Assembly (NCBI RefSeq): GCF_030269485.1
Contig: NZ_BSTL01000002.1
Coordinates: 136,341-200,340 of the forward strand
From: Actinoplanes sp. NBRC 103695
GTDB taxonomy: Bacteria; Actinomycetota; Actinomycetes; Mycobacteriales; Micromonosporaceae
Direction of reading: 5' to 3'
Length of the DNA stretch: 64,000 bases
Positions 53,379 to 61,314 of the stretch are shown piece after piece. Positions within the stretch are counted from its first letter, which is position 1, and every line of letters starts with the position of its first letter. The notes beneath the pieces were generated by a model that did no database searches, was not told where the DNA came from, and saw only the letters and a list, made by a program, of their open reading frames with translations. Both the position numbers and the translations under genes were made by a program.

Positions 53379-55142
53379 TCAGCGGAACGCGGTGACCGGG
53401 GGCAGAAGCTTGGCCTCGCCCGAGGTCGGCGGGGTCAGCTTGGCCACGTCGGCCAGGTCGGACGGCACCCGCTCGGTGCGGACCGGCGCCTTGCCGCGAG
53501 CCTTCGCCTGCTCCTCGGACTGGAACGGCTGCGTGTCACCCACACAGAGCGTGCCCTCGGCCGGCAGGGCGCCGGTCAGCAGGTACTGGTCCACGGCGCC
53601 GGTGGCGCACGCCGAGGTGCCGTACGCGGTGTGGCCCCAGCTGTCGCTGGACAGCAGGCGGCTGTTCGGCAGCAGGGCCGCCGAGGCGACCGCGTCGTCG
53701 TAGTTGGTCGCCGGATCCCAGTAGTTGCCCACCACCAGCACCGGCGCGGCGGTGCGCTGGTTGAACGGGCCGCGGTACGCGTCCTCGTCCTGGACCGTCC
53801 AGGTGTTCGGAGCGCAGGCCACGTCGCCCCAGCCCCACGCGCGGCCGAAGTACGGCGCGCGCTCGTCGGCGGCGGCGGTCAGCGCCGGCCACTGCGAGGC
53901 GTCCTGCGGGTGCAGGCCGTCGGTGCAGATGACGGCGTTGTTGGCCTCGAGGTCGTTGTAGTACGGGAAGTCCCGCCCGGGCCGCTGGCCGCGGTCCTTG
54001 AGGCGCTCGTTCAGCCGCTTACGGGCGGCCGCCTTGGCCTCGGCGGACGTGCCCGGGTCGGTCAGCTCCAGCAGGTCCTGCGTCATGAGCACGAGGATCT
54101 CGTAGCCGAACGGGTCGTACAGCATCCCCAGCGCGTTACCGACCAGGTCGGAGTAGCGGAACCAGTACTTGCCGGCCTCGTCCTCGAACTCGAGCGGCTC
54201 GGCGCGCAGCCGGTCGGCGACCAGCTCGAAGTCGGCGGCGAACTTCCCGGCCTCGGCGCACAGCTCCTCGCCGGCGGCGTCGCACCGCTTGAAGATCTCG
54301 GTCAGCGCCTTGTACGCCCCGTCCGCGCTGTGCATCCGGTCGTCCAGCGTCTGGTTCTTGGTCTGCTCGTTGCCGACCCACTTGGTCGGGTCGATCACGC
54401 CGTCGACGGTGATCGCCCGGAACCGGTCCGGGAACATGTTCGCGTAGTACTGGCCCAGCGCGGTGCCGTAGCTGAAGCCCAGGTAGGTCAGCTTCTCGTC
54501 ACCGACGGCCCGGCGCAGGACGTCCATGTCGCGGGCGACCTCGGCGGTGGACATCGCCCCGGCGATCTTCTTGCCGGTGGTCGAGCAGGCCTTGCCGAGC
54601 TCCTTGGCGGAAGCGATGTAGGCAGCCTCCTCCTCGGCGCCCCACGGGAACAGGACGTTCGCGCCGCGCATCTTCTCGGTCTGCTCGCGGGTGTTCCGGA
54701 AGCACTTCACGTTCTCGCTGTTCGCGATGCCGCGCGGGTCGAAGCCGACCACGTCGAACTTGTCGCGCACCTCCTTGCTGAGGAAGAACGGCGAGGACAG
54801 CGCGATGCCGGTGCCGGAGCCGCCCGGGCCGCCCGGGTTGAGGAACAGGCTGCCGATCTTGTTGGCCTGGTCCTTGGCCTTCACCCGGAGCAGGGCGATC
54901 TCGGTGGTGGGACCGTTGGGCCGGTCGTAGTCGAGCGGCAGGTCGGCCGTGGTGCACTCGGCCCAGTCGTAACACGAGTACCAGTCGAGCTGCGGCGTCG
55001 GAACCCGGTCGACGCGACGCGCCTCGGCGGCGCTGGTGCGGCCGGCGGCTGGTGCGGCCGCCGCGCCGGCGGGTACGGCGGCCAGGCCGGCGAGCAGCAG
55101 CCCGCTGACTCCTCCGGCGAGGAATCGGAGAGTGGATCTCAT
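53379..55142 (-). CDS. Secreted S33 alpha/beta hydrolase (tripeptidyl aminopeptidase-like)
   Basis: A 587-residue exported protein. Signal peptide at residues 1-30 (LRFLAGGVSGLLLAGLAAVP). FLNPGGPGGSGTG is the oxyanion loop; the nucleophile Ser is in YLGFSYGTALGQYYANMFPD; Asp and His come near NYWDPATNY and SDSWGHTAYG in the C-terminal TAP-like domain. It is close to Streptomyces SlpD/E and tripeptidyl aminopeptidases that trim N-terminal tripeptides outside the cell. ATG start 55142. Followed by a terminator. Divergent from a lipoprotein gene, 176 bp apart. Confidence 0.92.
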   Translation of the reverse strand: MRSTLRFLAGGVSGLLLAGLAAVPAGAAAAPAAGRTSAAEARRVDRVPTPQLDWYSCYDWAECTTADLPLDYDRPNGPTTEIALLRVKAKDQANKIGSLFLNPGGPGGSGTGIALSSPFFLSKEVRDKFDVVGFDPRGIANSENVKCFRNTREQTEKMRGANVLFPWGAEEEAAYIASAKELGKACSTTGKKIAGAMSTAEVARDMDVLRRAVGDEKLTYLGFSYGTALGQYYANMFPDRFRAITVDGVIDPTKWVGNEQTKNQTLDDRMHSADGAYKALTEIFKRCDAAGEELCAEAGKFAADFELVADRLRAEPLEFEDEAGKYWFRYSDLVGNALGMLYDPFGYEILVLMTQDLLELTDPGTSAEAKAAARKRLNERLKDRGQRPGRDFPYYNDLEANNAVICTDGLHPQDASQWPALTAAADERAPYFGRAWGWGDVACAPNTWTVQDEDAYRGPFNQRTAAPVLVVGNYWDPATNYDDAVASAALLPNSRLLSSDSWGHTAYGTSACATGAVDQYLLTGALPAEGTLCVGDTQPFQSEEQAKARGKAPVRTERVPSDLADVAKLTPPTSGEAKLLPPVTAFR

Positions 55143-55318
55143 TCAGATGCCCTTCCGAACGGTTGGTCGCCGGAGGACACCGGCGACCCCGACGACCCTA
55201 CAAAACAATGACAAGTGTCGATATTTAGGTACTCATCAAAGTGGACAATCACCGCGCGGTCCGAAACGAGGTCCGGCTTGCAGGGAACGCGCCGCCCGGC
55301 CGGCCCGTCCTACCTCCC

Positions 55319-55708
55319 ATGCGTCGCCTCCTGCTGCTGCCGGCCGTCCTGGCACTCGCCGCCTGCTCCCCGGACGACACCCGGCAGCCCGCGGAACCGG
55401 CACGTCCGGTCACGATCGACTGCGGCACCTTCGACCTCAAGCTGTCCGGCGAGAACCCGGGCACGGCCGGCCGCTGCCTGATCGACGCCGTGACAGCCAG
55501 GCAACCCGCCCGGCTCGAGATCATCCGGAACACCGACGAGGGCGACCCGATCAGTACGACCTACCAGAGCGCGGGTCACGGGCGGGTCGAGATCGTCACC
55601 GATACTCGCCAGGACAGGTTCGGGCCGCAGCGCATCACCCGCACCACCTGCACCGCGATCAAGCCGGTCGACGACTGGTTCGAACCGGCCAACTGTGAGA
55701 ACGGGTGA
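55319..55708 (+). CDS. Small lipoprotein, first of two paralogues
   Basis: A 129-residue protein with an N-terminal lipoprotein signal (RRLLLLPAVLALAACSPDD; lipobox LAAC, Cys16). The mature part has VTIDCGTFDLK, RCLIDAVTARQPARLEI, EGDPISTTY and TDTRQDRFGP. The same landmarks recur in the next gene, so they arose by duplication. Three further Cys could form disulphides. Function unknown; extracytoplasmic binding is plausible. Start ATG 55319. The stop overlaps the second paralogue's GTG. Confidence 0.8.
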   Translation: MRRLLLLPAVLALAACSPDDTRQPAEPARPVTIDCGTFDLKLSGENPGTAGRCLIDAVTARQPARLEIIRNTDEGDPISTTYQSAGHGRVEIVTDTRQDRFGPQRITRTTCTAIKPVDDWFEPANCENG

Positions 55709-56163
55709 CACGCATGAGACGAATTCTTCTGCCGTTGGCGCTGCTCGGGTTCGCCGCCGCCTGTGACTCCCCGGACGCCGGGCCACCGGTCGCGGCGCCG
55801 AGCCCGGCCGCGGCCGTCGTCGACTGCGGCACGTTCGACCGGAAGCAGCGCGAAGGCTTTCCCGCCGAGGGCAGCAGCTGCCTGATCGAGGCCAACAAGG
55901 CGCGGAAGCCGGCCTTCCTCAAGGTCACCATGCCCTCGACCGAGGGCGATCCGATCATCACGACCTACCACAGCGGCGTGGACGGCAAGGTCGAGGTCAT
56001 CTCCGACACGAGGCAGGACAACTTCGGGCCCAAACAGGTCACCCGCGAAACCTGCGACACGCCGACCCCGCTCAAGAACTGGGTGGAGCTGCACAACTGC
56101 TCGAGCCCGATGCCGGTGGCAGTGCCGGCGCCCAGCGGGTCGCCAGCGCGTCGAGTGTCCTGA
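55705..56163 (+). CDS. Small lipoprotein, second of two paralogues
   Basis: A 152-residue lipoprotein with signal RRILLPLALLGFAAACDSPD (lipobox AAAC). The mature part repeats the first gene's pattern: VVDCGTFDRK, SCLIEANKARKPAFLKVTMP, EGDPIITTY, SDTRQDNFGPKQVTRETC. The GTG at 55705 couples it to the upstream stop (GTGA); ATG 55714 is also possible. The C-terminal 30 residues are Pro/Ser-rich and are encoded in a 92-bp overlap with the convergent HAD gene. Unknown function. Confidence 0.8.
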   Translation: MTRMRRILLPLALLGFAAACDSPDAGPPVAAPSPAAAVVDCGTFDRKQREGFPAEGSSCLIEANKARKPAFLKVTMPSTEGDPIITTYHSGVDGKVEVISDTRQDNFGPKQVTRETCDTPTPLKNWVELHNCSSPMPVAVPAPSGSPARRVS

Positions 56164-56785
56164 CCCAGCCGGCCCCGGACGGCGGCTCGCCGTCGCGGAC
56201 CAGGGCCACGCCCCGGTAGCCCAGCGCCACCGCTGCGGCCACCAGCTCCGGGTCGTCGTCGACGAACAGGCACTCGTGCGGGGGCAGGTCGATCAGGGCG
56301 CTGCCGGCGGCGTACATCCGGGGGTCGGGTTTGGTGCAGCCCATCAGCTCGGAGACGACGAAGCCGGCAAAGAAATGCGCGATGCCCAGTCCGTCCAAAC
56401 CGGCCTCGAGACCGGCCCAGTTGTCCGACACGACCGACATGCGGATGCCGGCGGCGTGCAGCCTCTCCAGCGTGCGGGGGACGTCCGGGTAGAGCTCGAC
56501 GACCGGTCCGGAAGGCGGCGCCTCCAGCTCAGTGAGCAGCGCGGGAGTGGGCTCGGCGACGCCGAGGACCACGAGTACGGCGCGGTGGTAGTCGGCGCGG
56601 ACCGGAGTGGTCTCACCGGCGTCGAGGAACCGCTGGCCGGCCGCGATCGCCTCGGGGAACCGCGCGGTGTCCACCTCGGGGTGGTGGCGGACGACGACGG
56701 ATTCGAAGTCGTGGCGCGGGTTCCAGCGGCCGCCGACCGGGCGGGTCAGCACGCCGCCGGCGTCGAAGAGCACTCCACGGATCAT
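56072..56785 (-). CDS. HAD family hydrolase
   Basis: A 237-residue haloacid dehalogenase-type phosphatase. Motif I IRGVLFDAGGVLTRP carries the nucleophile Asp but with A-G in place of the usual D-G acid/base; motif II is SVVSDNW, motif III has Lys in GCTKPDPRMY, and motif IV is LFVDDDPELV. The altered motif I (DAGG) is common in this subfamily. Substrate unknown. Its ATG overlaps the upstream gene's stop (ATGA). Convergent 92-bp overlap with a lipoprotein gene. Confidence 0.85.
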   Translation of the reverse strand: MIRGVLFDAGGVLTRPVGGRWNPRHDFESVVVRHHPEVDTARFPEAIAAGQRFLDAGETTPVRADYHRAVLVVLGVAEPTPALLTELEAPPSGPVVELYPDVPRTLERLHAAGIRMSVVSDNWAGLEAGLDGLGIAHFFAGFVVSELMGCTKPDPRMYAAGSALIDLPPHECLFVDDDPELVAAAVALGYRGVALVRDGEPPSGAGWVRTLDALATRWAPALPPASGSSSCAAPPSS

Positions 56786-57363
56786 CGGCTCTTGGCCGGG
56801 GCGGGAGCTGTGGTTTGCGGCGGAGCTGGGGCGGGAGCTGTGGTTTGCGGCGGTGCCGGGGCGTCAGCCGGGGCCGGGGCCGCGTTTCGCAGGGCTTTGC
56901 GGAGCTGGGCGAGGGCCGCGGCGGTCGTCGGTGAGAAGGCGACCACGCCGGAGTCGGCCAGATCGGTCGCGGCCTGCGCGGCCAGCGCGAACAGAGGCCC
57001 CGGCGCGGCCTCGGCGGCGGTCGCGATGGTCTCCCGCACCAGGGCCGCCCGGACGAACCGGCGATCCCAGCGCGGGTCAGCCTCGATGCGCCGCTGCAGT
57101 GAGATGGTGGCGGCCCGCAGCGCGGCGATGTCATTGCCGAAGCGGAAATCCTGCTCCTGCCGGTGCAGCGCGGCGGCCCGGCTGACCACGACGGCGAGCC
57201 GCTGCCGGCGCTGCTCGGCGGCCTGCCGGGTGGCCAGCCCGAGCGCGTCGGCGATCTCCGCCCAGGTCGCGCCGTCCCGCCGGGCCTGATCGATGAGCCG
57301 CAGCTCCCGCTCGTCGAAGGCGGCCCGGGCGGCCGCCACCGCGGTCAGCTGCTCCAGCCCCAT
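56782..57363 (-). CDS. Hypothetical protein with HTH-like N-terminus
   Basis: A 193-residue protein. Residues 18-60 (RELRLIDQARRDGATWAEIA then DALGLATRQAAEQRRQR) resemble a helix-turn-helix as in sigma-like or transposon-like proteins. A long alpha-helical middle follows (to about 155), and then a Pro/Ala tail with two 30-bp-encoded repeats (APPQTTAPAP). I do not recognise the family. The stop overlaps the HAD ATG, so the two are coupled. A 39-bp hairpin lies upstream at 57382-57420. Confidence 0.65.
   Translation of the reverse strand: MGLEQLTAVAAARAAFDERELRLIDQARRDGATWAEIADALGLATRQAAEQRRQRLAVVVSRAAALHRQEQDFRFGNDIAALRAATISLQRRIEADPRWDRRFVRAALVRETIATAAEAAPGPLFALAAQAATDLADSGVVAFSPTTAAALAQLRKALRNAAPAPADAPAPPQTTAPAPAPPQTTAPAPAKSR
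56801..56860 (-). repeat. Two 30-bp tandem units in the 3' end of the HTH-like gene
   Basis: GCGGGAGCTGTGGTTTGCGG occurs at 56801 and 56831. The unit encodes APPQTTAPAP and is in frame, lengthening the Pro/Ala tail. Confidence 0.8.
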
Positions 57364-57381
57364 CCCTCGACCTTGCCTCGG

Positions 57382-57420
57382 CGGCGACGGCTCGTCAACA
57401 GCTCATTGACGCCGTCGCCG
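57382..57420. terminator. Long hairpin between MFS and HTH-like genes
   Basis: CGGCGACGG/CCGTCGCCG and CGTCAA/TTGACG form two stem parts (9 and 6 bp) around a small bulge and a seven-base loop. It is after the MFS stop and before the HTH-like start, both on the minus strand, so it may terminate MFS transcripts or attenuate the next gene. Confidence 0.55.
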
Positions 57421-57529
57421 GTCCTCCGGCCGCTCTCGACCGCGGGCGCCGGGCAACCCGGCCCGACCTGACGCTCGGCCGACAGCGGCGGCAACCACCG
57501 CGAGCGGGCACCCCGCCACCGGCCTCTGG

Positions 57530-58912
57530 TCAGAGCGCCGCGGGCACCGGGGCGTGAGCGGCGGGCTGCCTGCGCAGGGCCAGCAACGTCAGGAGCAGGG
57601 CACCGAGGACGAAGGCCGCGTCAACGTGGAAGGCGACGCCGTAGCCGGTTCGGAGGGCGTCCACTGTGGGGGCCGGGCCGGAGACCGCGGCCGCCGCGGC
57701 GGCCAGGACTGCCAGGCCCAGGGCGCCTCCCGCCTGCTGGGCGGTGTTGGTCAGGCCGGAGACCAGGCCCGTGTCGCACGAGACGGTGCCGGCCATCGAC
57801 AGCATGATCATTGCGGGCACGGTCACGCCTACGCCCAGGCCCATGATGATGAGGGCGGGAAGCATGCCCGTCGCGTACGCGGAAGGGGTCTGACCCAGCA
57901 GCAACAGACCGCCCAGCAGGAGGGTCAGGCCCGCCGCCAGCACCGGGCGGGGGCCGAAGCGGGCCGTCACGCGCGGGGCGACGAAGAGTGACACCAGGCC
58001 GATCACGATCGGGGTCGGCAGGAACGCCAGGCCGGTGCCGAGGGCGTCGTAGCCCATGACGCGCTGGATGTAGAGGGCGTTGAGGAACTGGAAGCCCATG
58101 CCGGCCGCGAAGACCAGGATGACCATGGCGCTGGTCAGGAGCAGCCAGGGGCGGGCCAGCAGGCGCAGCGGGATCAGCGGGTCGGTGGCGCGGCTCTGGC
58201 GGAATACGAAGGCGGCGATCAGCAGCGCGGCCAGCACGCCCAGCGGCCACATGGTCCGGACGATCGCGTACACGCCGGCGGAGAGGCCCGCGGTGATCAG
58301 CAGTGCGCCCGCGAGGTCCAGGTGGCGGCCCAGGCCGGGAGCGGGCTCGCGGGGCAGGTGGCGCAGCGCGAGGACGGCGACCGCGACGCCGACCGGAACG
58401 TTGATCAGGAAGATCCAGGTCCAGCCGGCGGCGTCGGTGAGCACGCCGCCCAGGACGAAGCCGGCCGCGGCGCCGCCGGCCTGCACGAAGCTGTAGATGC
58501 CCATGGCTCGGGCCTGCGGGCCGGGCTCGGAGTACAGCCGGACGATCATGCCGAGGACGACGGCGGAGGCCAGCGCGCCACCGGCGCCCTGCAGGAAGCG
58601 GCCGGCGATCAGCAGGCCGGCCGTCGGCGCGAAGCCGCACATCAGGCTGGCCAGCGTGAACACGACCAGGCCGGCGAGGAAGACGCGCCACGCGCCGACC
58701 AGGTCGCCGAGCCGGCCGGAGAGCAGCAGCAGGCCGGCGAAGGAGATCAGGTAGCCGTTCACCACCCAGGCCACGCCGGCCTCGGAGAAGCCCAGGTCGC
58801 GTTGGATGTCGGGGATCGCGACGGCGACGATCGTGCTGTCCAGCACGATCATCAGGGCCATGGCGCAGAGCACCGCCAGGGCGGCACCGCGGCGATCAGT
58901 CGAAGCACTCAT
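57530..58912 (-). CDS. MFS transporter, DHA2 (drug:H+) family
   Basis: A 460-residue permease with about 14 helices. LDSTIVAVAIPDIQRDLGFS is the DHA2 motif D; LLLSGRLGDLVGAWRVF is motif A; GRFLQGAGGALASAVVL is motif B, and GVLTDAAGWTWIFLINVPVG is motif C. It likely exports a hydrophobic drug by proton antiport. ATG 58912 lies 17 bp after a palindromic operator shared with the marR gene just upstream; the two are on the same strand, 44 bp apart. Thus MarR-controlled efflux is likely. Confidence 0.92.
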   Translation of the reverse strand: MSASTDRRGAALAVLCAMALMIVLDSTIVAVAIPDIQRDLGFSEAGVAWVVNGYLISFAGLLLLSGRLGDLVGAWRVFLAGLVVFTLASLMCGFAPTAGLLIAGRFLQGAGGALASAVVLGMIVRLYSEPGPQARAMGIYSFVQAGGAAAGFVLGGVLTDAAGWTWIFLINVPVGVAVAVLALRHLPREPAPGLGRHLDLAGALLITAGLSAGVYAIVRTMWPLGVLAALLIAAFVFRQSRATDPLIPLRLLARPWLLLTSAMVILVFAAGMGFQFLNALYIQRVMGYDALGTGLAFLPTPIVIGLVSLFVAPRVTARFGPRPVLAAGLTLLLGGLLLLGQTPSAYATGMLPALIIMGLGVGVTVPAMIMLSMAGTVSCDTGLVSGLTNTAQQAGGALGLAVLAAAAAAVSGPAPTVDALRTGYGVAFHVDAAFVLGALLLTLLALRRQPAAHAPVPAAL

Positions 58913-58928
58913 GGCTCCGACCGTAACA

Positions 58929-58950
58929 GATAATCCGTTACCGGACTATC
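58929..58950. promoter_or_regulatory. MarR operator copy 1 (upstream of MFS)
   Basis: This 22-bp imperfect palindrome has half-sites GATAxTCCG and CGGAxTATC around a short TA centre. Its twin is at 59440-59461. It lies 17 bp upstream of the MFS start. Confidence 0.75.
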
Positions 58951-58956
58951 TAGAAG

Positions 58957-59421
58957 TCACCTACCTCGGGCGCGGCGGACCGGGCCCATCTCCCGGTTGT
59001 CGGCCAGCAGCCGCAGGGTCTCCAGGAATGCCGAACGGTCCGATGCGGACAGCCCGGACAGCGCGTCGGCGTGCACGGCGTCGACGATCCGCTGCCCCTC
59101 CTCGGCGGCCGCGCGCCCACGGTCGGTGACCGCGATGATCCGGGCGCGGCGGTCCGAGGTGCTCGGGCGACGCTCGGCCAGACCGCGTTGCTCCAGGTCG
59201 TCGACCGTGGTGACCATCGTCGTCTTGTCCAGGTCGGCCAGCGCCGCGAGCTGGATCTGGGTGCGTTCGCCCTCCATCGCGTGCACCAGCACGCACTGCA
59301 TGCGGGGCGTGAGATCGACGTCGGCCAGGGCGGCGGCGAGGCGGTTGGCGAGGGCGTGGCCGGCCATGTTCAGCAGGCCGGTGATGTCGCGCTCGGTGCG
59401 CTCGGGGGAGTGGGTGGCCAT
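58957..59421 (-). CDS. MarR family transcriptional regulator
   Basis: A 154-residue winged helix regulator. ITGLLNMAGHALANRLAAAL is the dimerisation helix; QIQLAALADLDKTTMVTTVD and DLEQRGLAERRPSTSDRRAR form the recognition helix and wing. It probably represses itself and the downstream DHA2 efflux pump through two matched palindromes, one at each promoter, until a ligand releases it. ATG 59421 lies 19 bp from the second palindrome. Confidence 0.92.
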   Translation of the reverse strand: MATHSPERTERDITGLLNMAGHALANRLAAALADVDLTPRMQCVLVHAMEGERTQIQLAALADLDKTTMVTTVDDLEQRGLAERRPSTSDRRARIIAVTDRGRAAAEEGQRIVDAVHADALSGLSASDRSAFLETLRLLADNREMGPVRRARGR

Positions 59422-59439
59422 GAACTGATCCTATCGCGG

Positions 59440-59461
59440 GATCATCCGCTATCGGACTATC
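59440..59461. promoter_or_regulatory. MarR operator copy 2 (upstream of marR)
   Basis: This 22-bp palindrome matches copy 1 at 19 of 22 bases (differences only at three positions in the left half and centre). It overlaps the region where the marR promoter should lie, consistent with autoregulation. Confidence 0.75.
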
Positions 59462-59472
59462 CGGAGACAGGC

Positions 59473-59512
59473 ACGGCCGGTGGGTCTGCCCCCGTGTCAA
59501 CCCACCGGCCGT
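59473..59512. other. 13-bp perfect inverted repeat (stem-loop)
   Basis: ACGGCCGGTGGGT at 59473-59485 and ACCCACCGGCCGT at 59500-59512 form a perfect stem with a 14-base loop. It stands between the divergent marR and MFS genes. It could insulate transcripts, or be a binding site. It is not placed behind any gene, which is odd for a terminator. Confidence 0.65.
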
Positions 59513-59582
59513 ACGTCGCTGCGAGTAACCGTATTGCGACGGTTGACGCCGAACAACCGAATAAAGATCGACAGAAGAGGAC

Positions 59583-59614
59583 GTCAATGTCAACGTTCTA
59601 TTGACAGGATTGAC
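59583..59614. promoter_or_regulatory. GTCAA/TTGAC half-site cluster upstream of MFS
   Basis: TGTCAA (59588-59593) and TTGACA (59601-59606) make an exact inverted repeat with a seven-base gap; further GTCAA and TTGAC half-sites flank it. The cluster is 32-63 bp upstream of the second MFS gene and might be its operator. Confidence 0.4.
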
Positions 59615-59645
59615 CCGCAGGGGCGCAACTTCTGAGGATTACGGC

Positions 59646-60848
59646 GTGCGGAGGAATGCGGCCCTGTTCGTAGGGATATCAGTGGTTTCCGGGTTTGGCA
59701 GTACGTCGATGATGCTGGTCGCGGGGGTGTGGATTCTTGATCTGACCGGGTCGGCGAGTCTGGCCGGGCTGGTGGGGCTCTGCCTGTACGCGCCGACCTT
59801 GGCGGCGCCGTGGCTCGGCGGGCTCGTGGACCGGCTGCCGCGGCGGGCGCTGGCCATCGGCGTGGACCTGGTGCTGGTCGCGGCGGTGGGGAGCCTGCTC
59901 CTGGTGCGCGGGCGCGAGCAGGTGTGGTTGATCTTCGCGGTGATGCTCGCGTACGGCATGGGTGGTGTCCTGTCGAGCGCGGCGGAGAACGCTCTGCTCC
60001 CGGCGGCGCTGGACAAGGCCGCGCTGGGGGACGTGAACGGCTGGCAGTCGAGCGCCCGCGAGGGCATGAAGCTGGTCGCCCCGCTGGCCGGCGCGGCCAT
60101 CTACACCTGGCGCGGCGGGGGAGCGGCGGCCGTGGTGAGCGCCCTGATGCCACTGCTGGCGGCGCTGCTCTACACGGGCGTGCGCCTGGACCGTGAGCCG
60201 CTCATCGTGCGAAGTGGACGGACGCGGGTCCGGGACGGGATCGGGGTGCTGTGGAACCGGCCCGAGGTGCGGTGGCCGGTGCTGGTCGCGGGCGCGGCGA
60301 TCGCGATGTCGGGGTTCACGACGGCGGCGGTCTACGCACGGGTGACCGGTGTGCTGGGGCTGCCGGCCACGTTCCTGGGGGTGATGGCGGCGGGGCAGGG
60401 CGCCGGCTCCATCCTCGGCGGCCTGGTCGCGGGGCGGGTGATCGCCTGGCGTGGCCCGCTGACGGCGGGCGGTACCGGCGCGGTGATTTTCGCGGGCGGC
60501 CTGTTGCTCTACTGCCTGCCCTGGTGGCAGACGACGATCGCGGGCAGCTTCACGATCGGCGTCGGGCTGCCGTGGGCGCTGGTCGCGGGCGTGACGGCGG
60601 TGCAGACGTTCACCCCCGAGGAGTTGCTGGGCCGGGTGTCGGCGACGTCCGGGATGCTGATGTTCGGGCCGATCGCCCTGACCAACCCGCTCGGCGCCGC
60701 GACCGTCCACCTGGGAGCGCCGGTGGTCCTCGCGGTGGCGGTCACGATCAGCGCGACGGCCGGGGCGCTGGCACTGCGCGCGCCGAGGCCGGAGCGGCGA
60801 GAGGCGGAGCCGCGAACGTCAGACACGACAGCGTCCCGTCCCTCTTGA
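59646..60848 (+). CDS. MFS transporter (12 helices)
   Basis: From GTG 59646 a 400-residue permease with 12 predicted helices. WLGGLVDRLPRRALAIGVDL is motif A between helices 2 and 3, and its counterpart GLVAGRVIAWRGPLTAGG lies after helix 8. It resembles MFS proteins of the MFS_3/enterobactin-exporter type. Substrate unknown. TGAGGA precedes the GTG; a TTG 15 codons up is possible. Its 3' end overlaps a convergent hypothetical gene by 101 bp. Confidence 0.85.
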   Translation: MRRNAALFVGISVVSGFGSTSMMLVAGVWILDLTGSASLAGLVGLCLYAPTLAAPWLGGLVDRLPRRALAIGVDLVLVAAVGSLLLVRGREQVWLIFAVMLAYGMGGVLSSAAENALLPAALDKAALGDVNGWQSSAREGMKLVAPLAGAAIYTWRGGGAAAVVSALMPLLAALLYTGVRLDREPLIVRSGRTRVRDGIGVLWNRPEVRWPVLVAGAAIAMSGFTTAAVYARVTGVLGLPATFLGVMAAGQGAGSILGGLVAGRVIAWRGPLTAGGTGAVIFAGGLLLYCLPWWQTTIAGSFTIGVGLPWALVAGVTAVQTFTPEELLGRVSATSGMLMFGPIALTNPLGAATVHLGAPVVLAVAVTISATAGALALRAPRPERREAEPRTSDTTASRPS

Positions 60849-61314
60849 GCGGCTTGCCGTCCTCGCGGACCTCGGGCGGCACCAGGAACTCCGTGTTGTC
60901 CCGGACGTTGACGGCTCGCCCCTCGCAGTTGCGCGGGAACTCCCCGATCACGGCGGTGACGATGATCGTCTCGTAGCGCGGAAGGTCAGGCAGGGGGATC
61001 TCGAAGTTCTGCGCGGCGACACCCTCGACGTTCGGGCCGGCCTGGGTGAAGAGGAGACGGTCGCCGTCGAGGTACGGCGCGGGCGTGCTCATCGGCGACA
61101 CGGCCTTCCCGCCTTCCGGCTGGCCGTACACCAGGATCTGCAGTTGATCGTCGGCCCGCAGACCGCTCGCGCTCGCCTGGATCTTGAGGAGCCAGCCCGC
61201 GCCCGCGCTCGGGATCAGCTGGCCGTTGAGGGTGGGCCGATCCTGCTTCTGCGTGGCGTCGCTCAACCAGCCGACGGCCGTGCCGAACCCCCTGCCGTCC
61301 TGGTCATCACCCAC
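60748..61314 (-). CDS. Hypothetical protein, probably truncated at the N-terminus
   Basis: A GTG at 61314 gives 188 residues, but conserved-looking sequence (DCPPWTCAVGDDQDGRGFG) extends about 10 residues further upstream in the same frame, into the end of the FAD monooxygenase gene. The body, GTAVGWLSDATQKQDRPTLN then LLKIQASASGLRADDQLQIL, looks like an all-beta extracellular domain; two Cys near the end could pair. The lack of a start or signal suggests a deletion that fused it to the monooxygenase. It overlaps the MFS gene at its 3' end. No family assigned. Confidence 0.5.
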   Translation of the reverse strand: MGDDQDGRGFGTAVGWLSDATQKQDRPTLNGQLIPSAGAGWLLKIQASASGLRADDQLQILVYGQPEGGKAVSPMSTPAPYLDGDRLLFTQAGPNVEGVAAQNFEIPLPDLPRYETIIVTAVIGEFPRNCEGRAVNVRDNTEFLVPPEVREDGKPLKRDGTLSCLTFAAPPLAAPASARAVPAPRPSR

